Shown here: positions 50,701-59,563 of the stretch, in pieces
Numbering within the stretch: position 1 is the first letter of the stretch
Layout: each line of letters begins with the position of its first letter
DNA from: CAVORD01 sp963698535
Lineage (GTDB): Bacteria; Bacteroidota; Bacteroidia; Bacteroidales; VadinHA17
Assembly: GCA_963698535.1 (NCBI GenBank)
Contig: CAVORD010000002.1
Location: 186,001 to 250,000 of the forward strand
Direction of reading: 5' to 3'
DNA length: 64,000 bases
Notes under the pieces: model-generated
Told to the model about the DNA's origin: nothing
Database searches by the model: none
The model's input: the letters and a program-made list of their open reading frames with translations, nothing else
Translations under genes and position numbers: made by a program

Positions 50701-52269
50701 GAAATGGAGATGATAGCAGCCAAAGAAAAAGCAGAAGAAAGCCAACTTCAGTTTAAACAACTTTTTGAAAGTGAAGCTGATGCCGTTTTTATTGCTGAAG
50801 TGGAAAACGGTATTATTTTAGACGTTAACCGGGCTGGCGAAAAACTCATGCAGATGCAAAAAAATGAGATTATTGGACTTCATCAAAGCAATCTTCATCC
50901 GGTAGCAACCGACGAGTTTTCGACAAAATCTTTTACTGAGCACAAGCAATCAATAGAAAAACAGGAGGATGCAGTTTTAATTGAAAATAAGATTGTTCGC
51001 AAAGATGGAGTAGAAGTACCTGTTGAGATTTTAGCCTCGAGAGTTAAATATAAAGGAAAAGAATGCCTTATTGGTACATTTCGGGACATTTCCGACCGCA
51101 AAAAAACAGAGCTTGAACTTATAACTGCCAAAGAACGAGCCGAAGAAAGTGACCGCCTGAAATCGGCCTTCTTAGCTAATATGAGCCATGAAATACGTAC
51201 GCCAATGAATGGAATTCTTGGCTTTACTGACCTGCTGAAAGAACCCGACCTCACCAGTAAAAACAAGGAAGAGTTTATAAACATAATTGAAAAAAGCGGC
51301 CAGCGCCTGTTAAGTACAGTAAATGATTTAATTGATATCTCAAAAATTGAATCCGGCCAGATGCAGGTTTCAGTTTCTGAGTTTGACGTAAATAAATTAA
51401 GTGAAGATCTCTTTGAATTCTTTAATCCGGAAACCAAAAGAAAGGGACTGGAACTATTTCTGAGCAACTCATCACCAAAAGATTGTATTATTCTAAGTGA
51501 CGAGAAAAAAGTATACTCCATACTTACAAATCTTATTAAAAATGCAATAAAATACACCCAGAGAGGAAGTATTACCTTTGGTTATCTGGAAAAAAAGGAT
51601 GAGCTGCAATTCTTAGTAAAGGACAGTGGTAGTGGGATTCCAAAAGAGAGACTGGAATTAATATTCGACCGTTTTATCCGTAATGAACACACTGAAAAAG
51701 AAGCTATTGAAGGATCAGGCTTAGGTTTATCCATTTCAAAGGCCTATGTTGAAATGCTTGGCGGCAAAATATGGGTTGAATCAGAAATAGGTGCCGGTTC
51801 AGAATTCTATTTTACGATTCCCTATAAACCATCAAAAAATATTATCCCTGAGTCTTCAGATAATAACACAATAACAGCCAATCAAATCAAGGACTTAAAA
51901 ATTCTTATCGCAGAGGACGATGAAACAGCAGATAATCTTCTGTCTATTTTTGTCAAGAGTATTAGTAAAGAAATACTTCATGCAAACAATGGAGTTGCAG
52001 CAATTGATCTTTGCCGTAATAATCCTGATCTGGATCTGATACTGATGGATATTCAAATGCCCGGGATGAATGGATATGAAGCAACCAAAATGATCAGAGA
52101 ATTCAATAAGAATGTAATTATTATTGCCCAGACTGCTTTCGCCATGGAAGATGATCGTGGAAAATCAATTAAAGCAGGGTGTAATGATCATATCACTAAA
52201 CCAATCAACAAAAAGGAACTGATCGAAAAAATCGAGAAGAATTTAGAGATCGGGATTAAAAAACCCTAA
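47733..52269 (+). CDS. hybrid histidine kinase PAS-PocR-PAS-Gln coil-4xPAS-HisKA-HATPase-REC (one frameshift)
   Basis: The span encodes about 1,512 residues, no membrane helix. Order: PAS (about 25-145), PocR-type sensor domain with Cys-rich FSSEWCQ, ALCNS and WLCHESCW (180-350), PAS (373-490), a coiled coil of 14 Gln-rich heptads (506-603), four PAS domains, HisKA (NMSHEIRTPMNGILGF), HATPase_c (NLIKNAIKYT, GSGLGLSISKAYVEMLGG) and a C-terminal REC (LILMDIQMPGMNGYEA). The frames join at about 49698, where GGGT should be GGT (I-I-G-K-T-L-A-E-D). I prefer the ATG at 47733 (MNEKNDLL), which overlaps the cheD stop; 47721 is also possible. Output partner unknown. Confidence 0.9.
49248..49541 (+). 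repeat. 14 tandem A-x-x-Q-Q-L-x heptads (42-bp DNA repeat)
   Basis: Fourteen consecutive 7-residue units; from the fifth they form five near-identical 14-residue pairs (ANEQQLR/AANQQLQ), i.e. 42-bp repeats at about 49332-49541 that differ only at scattered, mostly silent bases. Twelve of the 14 units have Gln followed by Gln or Glu at positions 4-5, with Ala at position 1. All heptads are in phase, giving a continuous helix of about 98 residues between PAS domains. Confidence 0.95.
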
Positions 52270-52418
52270 GTATCAAAAGATCAAATTCTCGATATTTCAA
52301 GAGTATACCACCTGTAAAGATTCTCTGAACCAGGTTATATTGAGCTATTCCAAGCACCTTTTATACAGCGGTGTCCAGCTGGCACTCCTTTGGTAAAGCC
52401 GGGGGAGATACTCAGTTT

Positions 52419-52491
52419 AATTTATTGGGCTAAAGCCCCTTTGCATTATAATCCCGCTGCCGTTGGCTGAAGCCAACGGCATTCAGACAGT
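52419..52491. repeat. REPIN-like double-hairpin repeat, copy 4
   Basis: AATTTATTGGGCTAAAGCCC, a different spacer (TTTGCATTATAATCCCGCTG), then CCGTTGGCTGAAGCCAACGG and CATTCAGACAG. It lies between the kinase gene and repeat D2; 52270-52418 has no supported gene. Confidence 0.8.
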
Positions 52492-52519
52492 CAAAAGGAA
52501 ATCAGACGACTGCCAGAAA

Positions 52520-52579
52520 TCAACCACCCCGGCCTCCGGCAGGCTTCGGCCACACCCCTCCTTGCGAAAGAGGGGAAAT
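52520..52579. repeat. GC-rich double-hairpin repeat, copy D2
   Basis: CAACCACCCC, hairpin GGCCTCCGGC/GGCTTCGGCC region, ACACCCCTCC and TTGCGAAAGAGGGGAAATG. Same ends as copy D1 at 25375-25437 with a compensated middle stem. Confidence 0.55.
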
Positions 52580-52603
52580 GTTTCTGGCAGGGGTAAGTCA
52601 GTC

Positions 52604-53888
52604 TTAATCCTTTGCTATGCAGTAGAGGTATTTCGAGCCTCTTATATAGAGCTCATCTCCGGCGATGGCAATCGAGGAGAAGAATGAGTCATCCAGTTTG
52701 TTGGTAGCAATAATCTCAAAGTCTGGACCTTCCTTTAAGACATAGGCCAGGCCTGAACCGCCAAGAATATATACATTCCCTCCTGCAGCAACCGGTGAAT
52801 TGTATACGATACCAAGGTCTGCAAGTGTCTCACCTCCATAAAGCACGTTTCCGGTAGTTGCATCAAGGCAGGATATATCTCCACCATTGGACCTGTGGAA
52901 GTAGATCCTGTTATTGATCAGCAGAGGCGAAGGCACATAGGAAGTATTGCGATCTGTGGACCATACAATTGCTTCTGATCCTGAAATATCGCCTTTTGCA
53001 GCTGCCATGTTTATTGCCATAAGAGCATTACCGCGGTAACCACTCATAACATAAAGCAAATTGTTATGGTAGACCGGATTAGGGGTAACATTGCTGGTTA
53101 AACCACTGCATTCCCAGATAATATCACCGTTTTCGAGGTTATAACTGCGCACTTTGCTGTTACCGGATGCTATTACCTGCACTAAACCCCCATATTCAAT
53201 AATCAGTGGTGATGACCATGTTGAAAGCTCTTCGCGCTCTTTTTTCCATATCTCCTTACCTGTCCTCTTGTCGAGGCAATATATTGCAGACTGGCCCTCA
53301 TGATCCCACTGAACAACAATCCTGTTGCCATATAAGAGCAGGGGATGATCCTTCTCCAAAATTATTCCTCTTCTCCATCTGTCCGAAATCTTTTTGCCAG
53401 ATCATATTCCCTTTGAAATCAAGGCAAAAAAGACCCCTGGAACCAAAATAGGCATACAGGAATTTGCCATCTGTGGTTGAGGAATTGGAAACATGGCTTG
53501 AGGTCGGATGAATATTGTTCTTTACCTCCTCCTCTGCCACTGTTCTTTCCCACATAATATTTCCGTTACTCCTGTCTATAGCAAATACCTTGAAGATATA
53601 AGGCATTAGTACAGAATCTGGTGCTCCCTCTTTCGGTATTGCCGTGGTAACAAACAAATTGTTCCCCCATATCACAGGTGTCGAAAACCCTTTTCCCGGG
53701 ATTGCAGTTCTCCACTTTACATTGTGGCTCTCGCTCCATGATACCGGCGGATTGCTTTTTGGAGCTACGCCCGTTGCAAGGGGACCACGCCATGCCGGCC
53801 AGTTAGTCTCAGCATCAATCCGTGATTGTCCTGTTGCAGAAAGAGTTAAGATGAAAGAAAGCAGTATAATAAGTCGGTAAAGCTTCAT
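52604..53888 (-). CDS. secreted PQQ-like beta-propeller protein (one frameshift)
   Basis: About 428 residues with a signal peptide (LIILLSFILTLSATGQ) and repeated propeller blades: WPAWRGPLATG at the start, WGNNLFVTTA, KVFAIDRSNGNIMWERTV, LFCLDFKGNMIWQKDF, IYCLDKRTGKEIWKK, VRSYNLENGDIIWECSG, ISCLDATTGNVLYGG. The repeating D-x-x-T/N-G-x-x-x-W pattern is that of PQQ-enzyme or BamB-like propellers, but no dehydrogenase catalytic motif is seen. One extra base near 53334 separates the frames (SSPALYGNRIVVQW restored). Exported; probably a binding or scaffold protein. Confidence 0.85.
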
Positions 53889-54073
53889 TGTTATGTTGTT
53901 TTAATGAGCGCCCAATATATTGCTTCCATTTGATTTATAGTTACCCCGAGTGTTAAATATCATTAACCCGCCTCTTTTAGAAGGCCGGATAAAGGATGCA
54001 ATCAGTTACTAAAATCCCTCTCAAACACCACTTTATCAAAGGTGAACCTTTTTTAGGACAAGACAAGCCACTT

Positions 54074-54095
54074 AAAACCCGTCGGGTTTTTATTT
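54074..54095 (+). terminator. short hairpin upstream of the 54.2-kb lipoprotein gene
   Basis: AAAACCC, 3-nt loop, GGGTTTT and a few T. Small and possibly a weak terminator; nothing else identifiable in 53889-54168. Confidence 0.3.
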
Positions 54096-54168
54096 ACTAC
54101 CCGAAAACCCACTATCTCAGAATAAAATTGTAACTTATTTTATTAATTCATTTAAACAGGTTCCTACA

Positions 54169-56445
54169 ATGAAAAATCTGATAGTATTTGGCATCTTATT
54201 TATTTCAGTTTTTTTATGCAGATGCAGGAAAGATGATCTGCCTGATCCAATCCCCAGCCATAATGTTATTAAATTCAGTGGGAGATTTGAACAAAACATT
54301 GATGACCCTCTAACCTCCAATGATATAACTATTCATTCTCTCATCGATGAATCGGGGGTTTCATCTGATGGCAAGTTTGAACTTACCAGCTTAGAAAACG
54401 AGAAATACCAGATATTTTTTGGCAGTTCCAACGAAACGGGAGAAACTGCCTACTTCGGTCTTAGCGACCCTGGTTCGGGGAGGGTACTTGTCAATGATTC
54501 CACAACTGCATTGGGCCTTCTACTGATCAATCCTTATCTTATGGGGACAGAGCAGGAACAACGTAAGGAGTACCTCGATCAAGCCATTCTAGATAATAAG
54601 TTCCCTTTATTGACAGGAGCCATTGCACAGGCACGTAAAAGCAATCCATCTGATCCTCTGAATATGGATAAGCAACCTGAGATTTATCAGCTGGTAAATG
54701 ACATTATGATGTCAGCTATGGAAAAGCTTGCTGGTGGAGAGACTGAGCCAAAATATGGAGAGGAGTGTATAAAAATCACTGATCTACCAGGAAACGGTGT
54801 GGGATTCCAAAATTTCAGACACGTTTTTTATGCAGCTGATATATTTTATCCTTTGAAAAACAGTGGTCAAACCCTACTCCTTTCCAGAAAGGAAAAAGCC
54901 GCGGAGTTTATATGGAGATGGCCCCCTTGGAAGAGTGGATTCTCTTGGGTGCAAGCCCCCAAAACTGAATGCAATATTGAAAACGGATTGGTTAATCTTG
55001 ATTTTTATAAATTCAATTTCAACACATTGGCAAATGGTTCATATACAGCTGTTGATCAGGCGACCCTCCTTAATACGGTGTATCTATTGTCTTATACACT
55101 TGATATGTTCTGCGGCCTTGGAGGAAAATTTGATGAAAAAACTAAGCTAGTTGATCTTGGAACTCTTTTACAGGCTGAGCCAGCGTTCCTGAATTTACAG
55201 GTTTCCATTGCTGAAGGTGAAAGCGGGGGTGTGATGTCTTCCTTAATTTCCCTTTTTATTTCTGATGTAGGACTTACAATCCTTAGCGATTATCTTAGTA
55301 TTAAGGCCGTTGACCCGTTTTTTATAAGCAAAGCAGCAAAAAACCTGAATATAGGCTTAAAATGCTTTGAAATGCTCGGGTACCTCAATGAGCACATTCC
55401 ATTTATTATCGACCTCGTAAGAGGACCATTTCATGTTAATTACCAATATTTCAGCTCTAACGGGACACTGTCTCTAATTAAAGATAACCTTCCGCCGGAG
55501 GCAAACATCATGATAGCACCTTCTGTTGGCTTAGGTGAGACTCAGGTCAGTTTTGCCGCTGCAAATTACATTGATGATTACACGCCTGTTGGTGACGCAA
55601 AATTCAGCTGGAAATGGGTTGCTGATGGTAGTTCAGACAATGAAGTTTGGTCAGTACCGGCTGGAAATCCCGATACAGTTTTAACACTCTCTGCACCTGG
55701 CAGAATGTATCTCAAGGTTAATGATCAAACCGGTGGCGAGACTCAGACAATTAAAAAGTTCTCTTTCTACGAATCTGTCGGGAAGAGTAGGATTGTTGTG
55801 CTAGCCGCAAGTAACTTATCTGAATATGGGAATGGGTTTTTATCAGATTCACTCGGTTATTATAGTGAAGGATCGGGTCTTACCTATGTTTTAACCAAAC
55901 CTTTACAGACCTGTGATGTTATAGGCATAAATTTTCATCCATCCATTCTTAATCCAAATACAGACCTCCTTGTTATTGATCCATCAGTTAATGATTGGTT
56001 CTGTCCTGAACAGGCGACAGGAAATCCGGTTATGGAGGCTTACCTTGACCACAAACTGGCGATAGCTAATTTTGTTAGAAATGGCGGAAGCCTTCTCTTT
56101 ATTACAAGCTGGAATACAGGATATGAGGGGAATATTGTTCCATTACCTTTAATTTCTGTGTCAGATAATAAAGTGATCAGAGCACAGTATTCAAACAGGC
56201 AGTTTATTTTAGGGGATGAGAGCTTCATGTATACCTACATAGCATATAATGAGATCCCGGATAAATCGGTGGTCCATCTGGTTAACCAGAATAATGATCC
56301 CTTGCTTGTTGAGATGAAAATAGGGGAAGGAATAATCCTTAATTCGGTATTCAAAACCTTTTATTCAGGGTTAGACGGAGAACCAATACATTATCCGGTA
56401 AATGTCAACACATTCAGGTATATGATAGGGGCTGTTTACAAGTAA
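54169..56445 (+). CDS. large predicted lipoprotein of unknown function
   Basis: An intact 758-residue protein that I do not recognise. The N-terminus is a signal sequence ending in Cys residues (VFLCRCRKDD); a lipid anchor on Cys17 or Cys19 is plausible although the lipobox is not standard. Residues 25-120 look like a beta-sandwich (carboxypeptidase-regulatory-like GKFELTSLENEKYQIFF). The middle 150-430 is helical. About 440-540 is an Ig/PKD-like domain (ANIMIAPSVGLGETQVSF, RMYLKVNDQTGG). The last 200 residues contain FVRNGGSLLFITSWNTG, like the glutamine amidotransferase-fold modules that sense or hold. It stands alone with its own leader. Cell-surface location is inferred. Confidence 0.75.
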   Translation: MKNLIVFGILFISVFLCRCRKDDLPDPIPSHNVIKFSGRFEQNIDDPLTSNDITIHSLIDESGVSSDGKFELTSLENEKYQIFFGSSNETGETAYFGLSDPGSGRVLVNDSTTALGLLLINPYLMGTEQEQRKEYLDQAILDNKFPLLTGAIAQARKSNPSDPLNMDKQPEIYQLVNDIMMSAMEKLAGGETEPKYGEECIKITDLPGNGVGFQNFRHVFYAADIFYPLKNSGQTLLLSRKEKAAEFIWRWPPWKSGFSWVQAPKTECNIENGLVNLDFYKFNFNTLANGSYTAVDQATLLNTVYLLSYTLDMFCGLGGKFDEKTKLVDLGTLLQAEPAFLNLQVSIAEGESGGVMSSLISLFISDVGLTILSDYLSIKAVDPFFISKAAKNLNIGLKCFEMLGYLNEHIPFIIDLVRGPFHVNYQYFSSNGTLSLIKDNLPPEANIMIAPSVGLGETQVSFAAANYIDDYTPVGDAKFSWKWVADGSSDNEVWSVPAGNPDTVLTLSAPGRMYLKVNDQTGGETQTIKKFSFYESVGKSRIVVLAASNLSEYGNGFLSDSLGYYSEGSGLTYVLTKPLQTCDVIGINFHPSILNPNTDLLVIDPSVNDWFCPEQATGNPVMEAYLDHKLAIANFVRNGGSLLFITSWNTGYEGNIVPLPLISVSDNKVIRAQYSNRQFILGDESFMYTYIAYNEIPDKSVVHLVNQNNDPLLVEMKIGEGIILNSVFKTFYSGLDGEPIHYPVNVNTFRYMIGAVYK

Positions 56446-56539
56446 ATAATATCATAGATTTATCTCCTTTAACAATATAATTCTTTCTAAATCACGGATT
56501 AAAATTTGGTTAGATATTTCAAACCTCTTGTCTTCAAGG

Positions 56540-56575
56540 AACCCTCGGTGCGAATGCACCGGGGTTTTTTGTTTT
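56540..56575 (+). terminator. terminator/repeat hairpin after the lipoprotein gene
   Basis: CCTCGGTGC GAAT GCACCGGGG followed by TTTTTTGTTTT, almost identical to the hairpin after the tRNA gene. It is preceded by TTAGATATTTCAAACC, also seen at 42408. 56576-56723 contains further repeat fragments (GATGGAAACAAAAACCCC) and no gene. Confidence 0.65.
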
Positions 56576-56723
56576 CAGAAGGGAGCCAAAACGCAGTTTT
56601 GTGCGACCGGATGGAAACAAAAACCCCGGGTGCTAATTGTCATTAAAACGGCCAGGACTTAACTCCATGAACTTGTTTGAAAAAGAATTACAACCTGATT
56701 TCTCACGCTCTAGAAAGTTGAAT

Positions 56724-57563
56724 CTATCGGTATAAGAGCGTAAAAATCTCCTGGAGATTCGGCGATAAGATAACTTCTGTCCGACGATTGCTGGCGCGGC
56801 CCTCATTTGTATCATTGGTTTTCACAGGATGGAACTCTCCTTTTCCTGATGCTGTGATACGGGTAGAGTCAAATCCATTCTCAACAGTAAGTATCCTGAC
56901 AATTGAATTGGCCCTGGCTGTACTAAGGTCCCAATTGTCTTTAAACTTGGCTGTATTAATGGGAACATTATCAGTATGACCTTCGATCATAACTTTAATA
57001 TCCTTTGTGTTTTCTAAAACCTGCGCAAGGGTTTTTAGTGCTTCTTTACCCTTTGGATCAACAACATCACTGCCTGATTTAAAAAGCAATTTTTCCTCGA
57101 GAGAAACATATACGTTACCATCTTTTGTGTAAACGTAAAGCTCATCAGCATTATAATTCATAAGTGCCTTGGCTATTGAATTTTTAAGGTTGTCCATTAC
57201 ATCCCTTTGCGACTGAATAATATCCTCAAGTGATTTCAGGCGATCAGCCTGATATTCTAAAGCACTTTTTGATTCAGCAGTAAGAACTGTCAGATCATTT
57301 TGCACTGCTGCATTTTCATTCCTTATTGTTGAATTCTGGTCCATCATGATTGCATTTTGCTTCTGCATTCTATCATTTTCAGACATCAGATTTTTGACTT
57401 TCAAGTTATAGTCAATAATGCTGCTGCTTGCTATTGCGCTATCGCCCTGCAACTTACTTACTCTGGCTTCCGAAGTCTTTAGTTTTCTTGCAGGCACACA
57501 AGAAACAGAAAGGATACCCACTGCTAATACCATACTGGTAATAAAGAAAATTGTCTTTTTCAT
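56724..57563 (-). CDS. OmpA-family lipoprotein
   Basis: 279 residues: lipoprotein signal with lipobox ILSVSC (Cys22), a long coiled coil (about 35-135, rich in heptads such as LMSENDRMQKQNAIMMDQ) and a C-terminal OmpA domain (about 150-270) with FKSGSDVVDPKGKEAL, the peptidoglycan-binding IEGHTDNVPI and NRRTEVILSP. The domain binds diaminopimelate in peptidoglycan, so the protein tethers a membrane to the wall across the coil. Intact frame; no obvious partner, though it neighbours stress genes. Confidence 0.92.
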   Translation of the reverse strand: MKKTIFFITSMVLAVGILSVSCVPARKLKTSEARVSKLQGDSAIASSSIIDYNLKVKNLMSENDRMQKQNAIMMDQNSTIRNENAAVQNDLTVLTAESKSALEYQADRLKSLEDIIQSQRDVMDNLKNSIAKALMNYNADELYVYTKDGNVYVSLEEKLLFKSGSDVVDPKGKEALKTLAQVLENTKDIKVMIEGHTDNVPINTAKFKDNWDLSTARANSIVRILTVENGFDSTRITASGKGEFHPVKTNDTNEGRASNRRTEVILSPNLQEIFTLLYR

Positions 57564-57671
57564 CGTTCTGTATTTGAAAAAATTAAAATTTAATGCGTCT
57601 CTGGTTAAGGAATAAATATCCCGTTTTTAGGTTCTCAACGACAGGTTGGCCTTCAATCTTGAAAGACCGGT

Positions 57672-57783
57672 TTATCTGAACATATCTTTTTTGAAACGGG
57701 GAATTGCCAATTCGATAGCCTCTTCTACTTCATGTGAATTAGGAAAGTATTGGTTCCCCTTAATGTTATAATGAAAACTCCTG
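57672..57783 (-). other. short coding-like remnant
   Basis: One minus-strand frame reads YNIKGNQYFPNSHEVEEAI followed by ELAIPRFKKDMFR and a stop. It looks protein-like and amphipathic but has no start codon after the csbD stop. It may be the end of a small gene with an indel. The rest of 57564-57784 is A/T-rich leader of the OmpA gene. Confidence 0.25.
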
Positions 57784-57784
57784 T

Positions 57785-57970
57785 TTAAAGTCCATTAATA
57801 ATTTTGTGCAATTCTTCTTTGGTTTTGCCCAGCTTGATTTGCAGTTTGCCATACATCTCCTCTTGTTTACCTTCTTCAAACATCAGGTCATCATCAGTAA
57901 GGAATGCAAACTTCTGTTTGAGTTTGCCTTTTTGCTCATTCCAGTTCCCTTTTAGTTCAGTTTTATTCAT
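57785..57970 (-). CDS. CsbD-family stress protein
   Basis: A 61-residue soluble protein: KTELKGNWNEQKGKLKQKFA at the N-terminus and an acidic helical body ending GKTKEELHKIINGL, as in the CsbD/YjbJ family of abundant, general-stress-induced proteins of unknown mechanism. The promoter region carries a TATCTTTG -7 element and the shared motif at 58079-58093. A paralogue lies at 58912. Confidence 0.85.
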   Translation of the reverse strand: MNKTELKGNWNEQKGKLKQKFAFLTDDDLMFEEGKQEEMYGKLQIKLGKTKEELHKIINGL

Positions 57971-58047
57971 GACTTCAGAAATAATTTATTGCAACTGGCA
58001 ATACAGTGGTGAATAATATTTCACATACCAAAGGTCAGGCTACAGAT

Positions 58048-58093
58048 CAAAGATACCATTACATAGTTCTGTGTAATAGTTACATAATTCACA
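58048..58093 (-). promoter_or_regulatory. promoter and shared operator upstream of csbD-like gene 1
   Basis: On the minus strand: TGTGAATTATGTAAC (58079-58093), a second CTATGTAAT half (58058-58066) and the -7 element TATCTTTG (58048-58055). No TTTG is at -33, so an activator may be needed. The 15-mer is identical at 60235-60249. Confidence 0.6.
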
Positions 58094-58167
58094 CTCATGA
58101 ATAGCAGAGATCTCTTTAGCTGAATATCAAACAGCCGGTAATGTGGCGATTAAGAATGTCGCCATTA

Positions 58168-58383
58168 CTAATTTAGCTTCTTTTTTGATGATAGTTGAAC
58201 TGTTACCAAGAATTGGCTAGTAATGATGAGAATTACACCGATGACAATGAATAAATGAATGACTGGTGTCGTTACATGAAACGCAAAAAAGCCTAAAAGC
58301 CAAACATCCACAAGTATTAGTCCAATGACCAATAATAATTTTGCAAAAAGATCGAATCCAGAAGGTGAATACTCTTCCCTCTG
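58168..58383 (-). CDS. small two-helix membrane protein (start unclear)
   Basis: Directly after the uspA stop and in the same frame: REEYSPSGFDLFAKLLLVIG, then LILVDVWLLGFFAF, HVTTPVIHLFIVIGVILII and a basic tail KKKLN. Two membrane helices with an H-x-I/L-H turn resemble the short Lmo0937-type stress membrane proteins. There is no ATG; TTG in the first helix or an indel near 58370 are possible. A hairpin TGGCGA/TCGCCA at 58143-58163 follows the stop. Confidence 0.5.
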   Translation of the reverse strand, partial: QREEYSPSGFDLFAKLLLVIGLILVDVWLLGFFAFHVTTPVIHLFIVIGVILIITSQFLVTVQLSSKKKLN

Positions 58384-58857
58384 CTACTGTTTTTTAGTTG
58401 GAATTATAAAAAGCGGTATAGCGGATTGGCGTAAGACCTCTTCTGTTACACTGCCTAATAATATTTTTTCTAACCACTTCCTGCTGTGGGAGCCCATAAC
58501 AATAGCATCTGCATGAAGGTTACCCGCTGTCTCTAAAATTGTTGCAGCTATTTCACCGTCCTCTACACGGACTTGAATGGAATCATCCTTAAGGTGCTGT
58601 TTTGTACTGTTTAGATACTGCAGGGATGCATTTTTCAAGCCATCGCCACTTTCCAATTGCATTGGTTCTACATTAATATAACCGTTAAATCCCATTATTG
58701 GGGAGTATTCCCTGGAAGAATAGTACACAGGATCCGATATAACGTGCAACAATGTAACTTCTGCACCCATAGCCTGAGCGAATAGATATCCAGTTTCAAC
58801 AACTTTCTGAGCAGTTGGATCATAATCCAGTGCTATAATTATTTTTTTAATCTTCAT
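58384..58857 (-). CDS. universal stress protein, UspA family
   Basis: 157 residues with one Usp domain: N-terminal KKIIIALDYDPTAQKVVETG, LLHVISDP, and the C-terminal nucleotide loop region GSHSRKWLEKILLGSVTEEV followed by IPLFIIP. The ATP-binding motif G-x2-G-x9-G-S is imperfect at its second Gly (Ser), so nucleotide binding is uncertain. It lies between two CsbD genes and upstream of a small membrane protein, a stress cluster. Confidence 0.9.
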   Translation of the reverse strand: MKIKKIIIALDYDPTAQKVVETGYLFAQAMGAEVTLLHVISDPVYYSSREYSPIMGFNGYINVEPMQLESGDGLKNASLQYLNSTKQHLKDDSIQVRVEDGEIAATILETAGNLHADAIVMGSHSRKWLEKILLGSVTEEVLRQSAIPLFIIPTKKQ

Positions 58858-58911
58858 TTTCTTGATCCTTTTTGTACAATTTGTATTTATGATGAATTAT
58901 CACACTTCACC

Positions 58912-59094
58912 TTAAATAGTAGCAAGGATAATGCGCATCTCTTCAATTGTTTTGCCAAGTTTGTACCCCAGCATTTCTATCATCTCCTTTTCTTTGCCAT
59001 TATGGAAGGTCAGATCTTCTTCTTTAATATCCGGATAATTTATCATGAGTTTCTCTTTTTTCTCATTCCAGTATCCTATAGTCTTAGTATCCAT
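58912..59094 (-). CDS. CsbD-like stress protein, second copy
   Basis: A 60-residue protein: IGYWNEKKEKLMINYPDIKE, DLTFHNGKEKEMIEMLGYKL and GKTIEEMRIILATI. It aligns along its whole length with the protein at 57785-57970 (W-N-E-x-K-x-K-L, D-D/E-L-x-F, G-K-x-x-E-M, L-G-K-T), so it is a diverged paralogue. It precedes uspA by about 54 nt, and the shared motif at 59160-59171 lies 66 bp upstream. Confidence 0.75.
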   Translation of the reverse strand: MDTKTIGYWNEKKEKLMINYPDIKEEDLTFHNGKEKEMIEMLGYKLGKTIEEMRIILATI

Positions 59095-59159
59095 GATTTT
59101 AATATTTATGCAAAATAGGTTAAGGCTAGTTAAAAATAATATGAAAGGTCATGGGCTTT

Positions 59160-59190
59160 GTTACATAATTCTTAGAGAAAATTACATTTT
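59160..59190 (-). promoter_or_regulatory. shared operator upstream of csbD-like gene 2 and uspA
   Basis: GAATTATGTAAC on the minus strand (59160-59171) matches 12 of 15 bases of the motif at 58079 and 60235, with a second AAATGTAAT half at about 59181-59190. No clear TAnnTTTG downstream. Confidence 0.5.
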
Positions 59191-59563
59191 TCACACATTC
59201 CTGGTGCACTATTCAGGCTGGAGATACCCGGGGTTTGTCCAGGAAGGTGTAGTAATCAATTCAGGTCGGGATCTGTCAATTTGGATGATTTCACATTTCA
59301 TCAAAGAGGGTATACTCTCTAAATATCTGGTGATGAAATAATTCAATTTGCACACAATCATAATTTGACTTTCTAAAGAATATCTATGCTTATATTCACT
59401 TCTTCAAAACTCGCCATCTACAGTAAAACCCCGGCACAAAAATACCGGGGTCTTATTTAGGAATGCATCCATCTGAAGATAAACTGAAGAGCCGGTCTTT
59501 ACTGCAGCATTGCTGGAGCAGACTGAAATCTATGAATTCAGATTTTTAGACGTATTATCCCGT
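59191..59563. other. gene-free stretch with a hairpin
   Basis: Contains a hairpin ACCCCGG/CCGGGGT (59428-59434 with 59445-59451) and an AGGAATGCATCC tail that resembles the dispersed repeat family. Possibly a plus-strand terminator remnant. No coding frame is supported. Confidence 0.4.
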
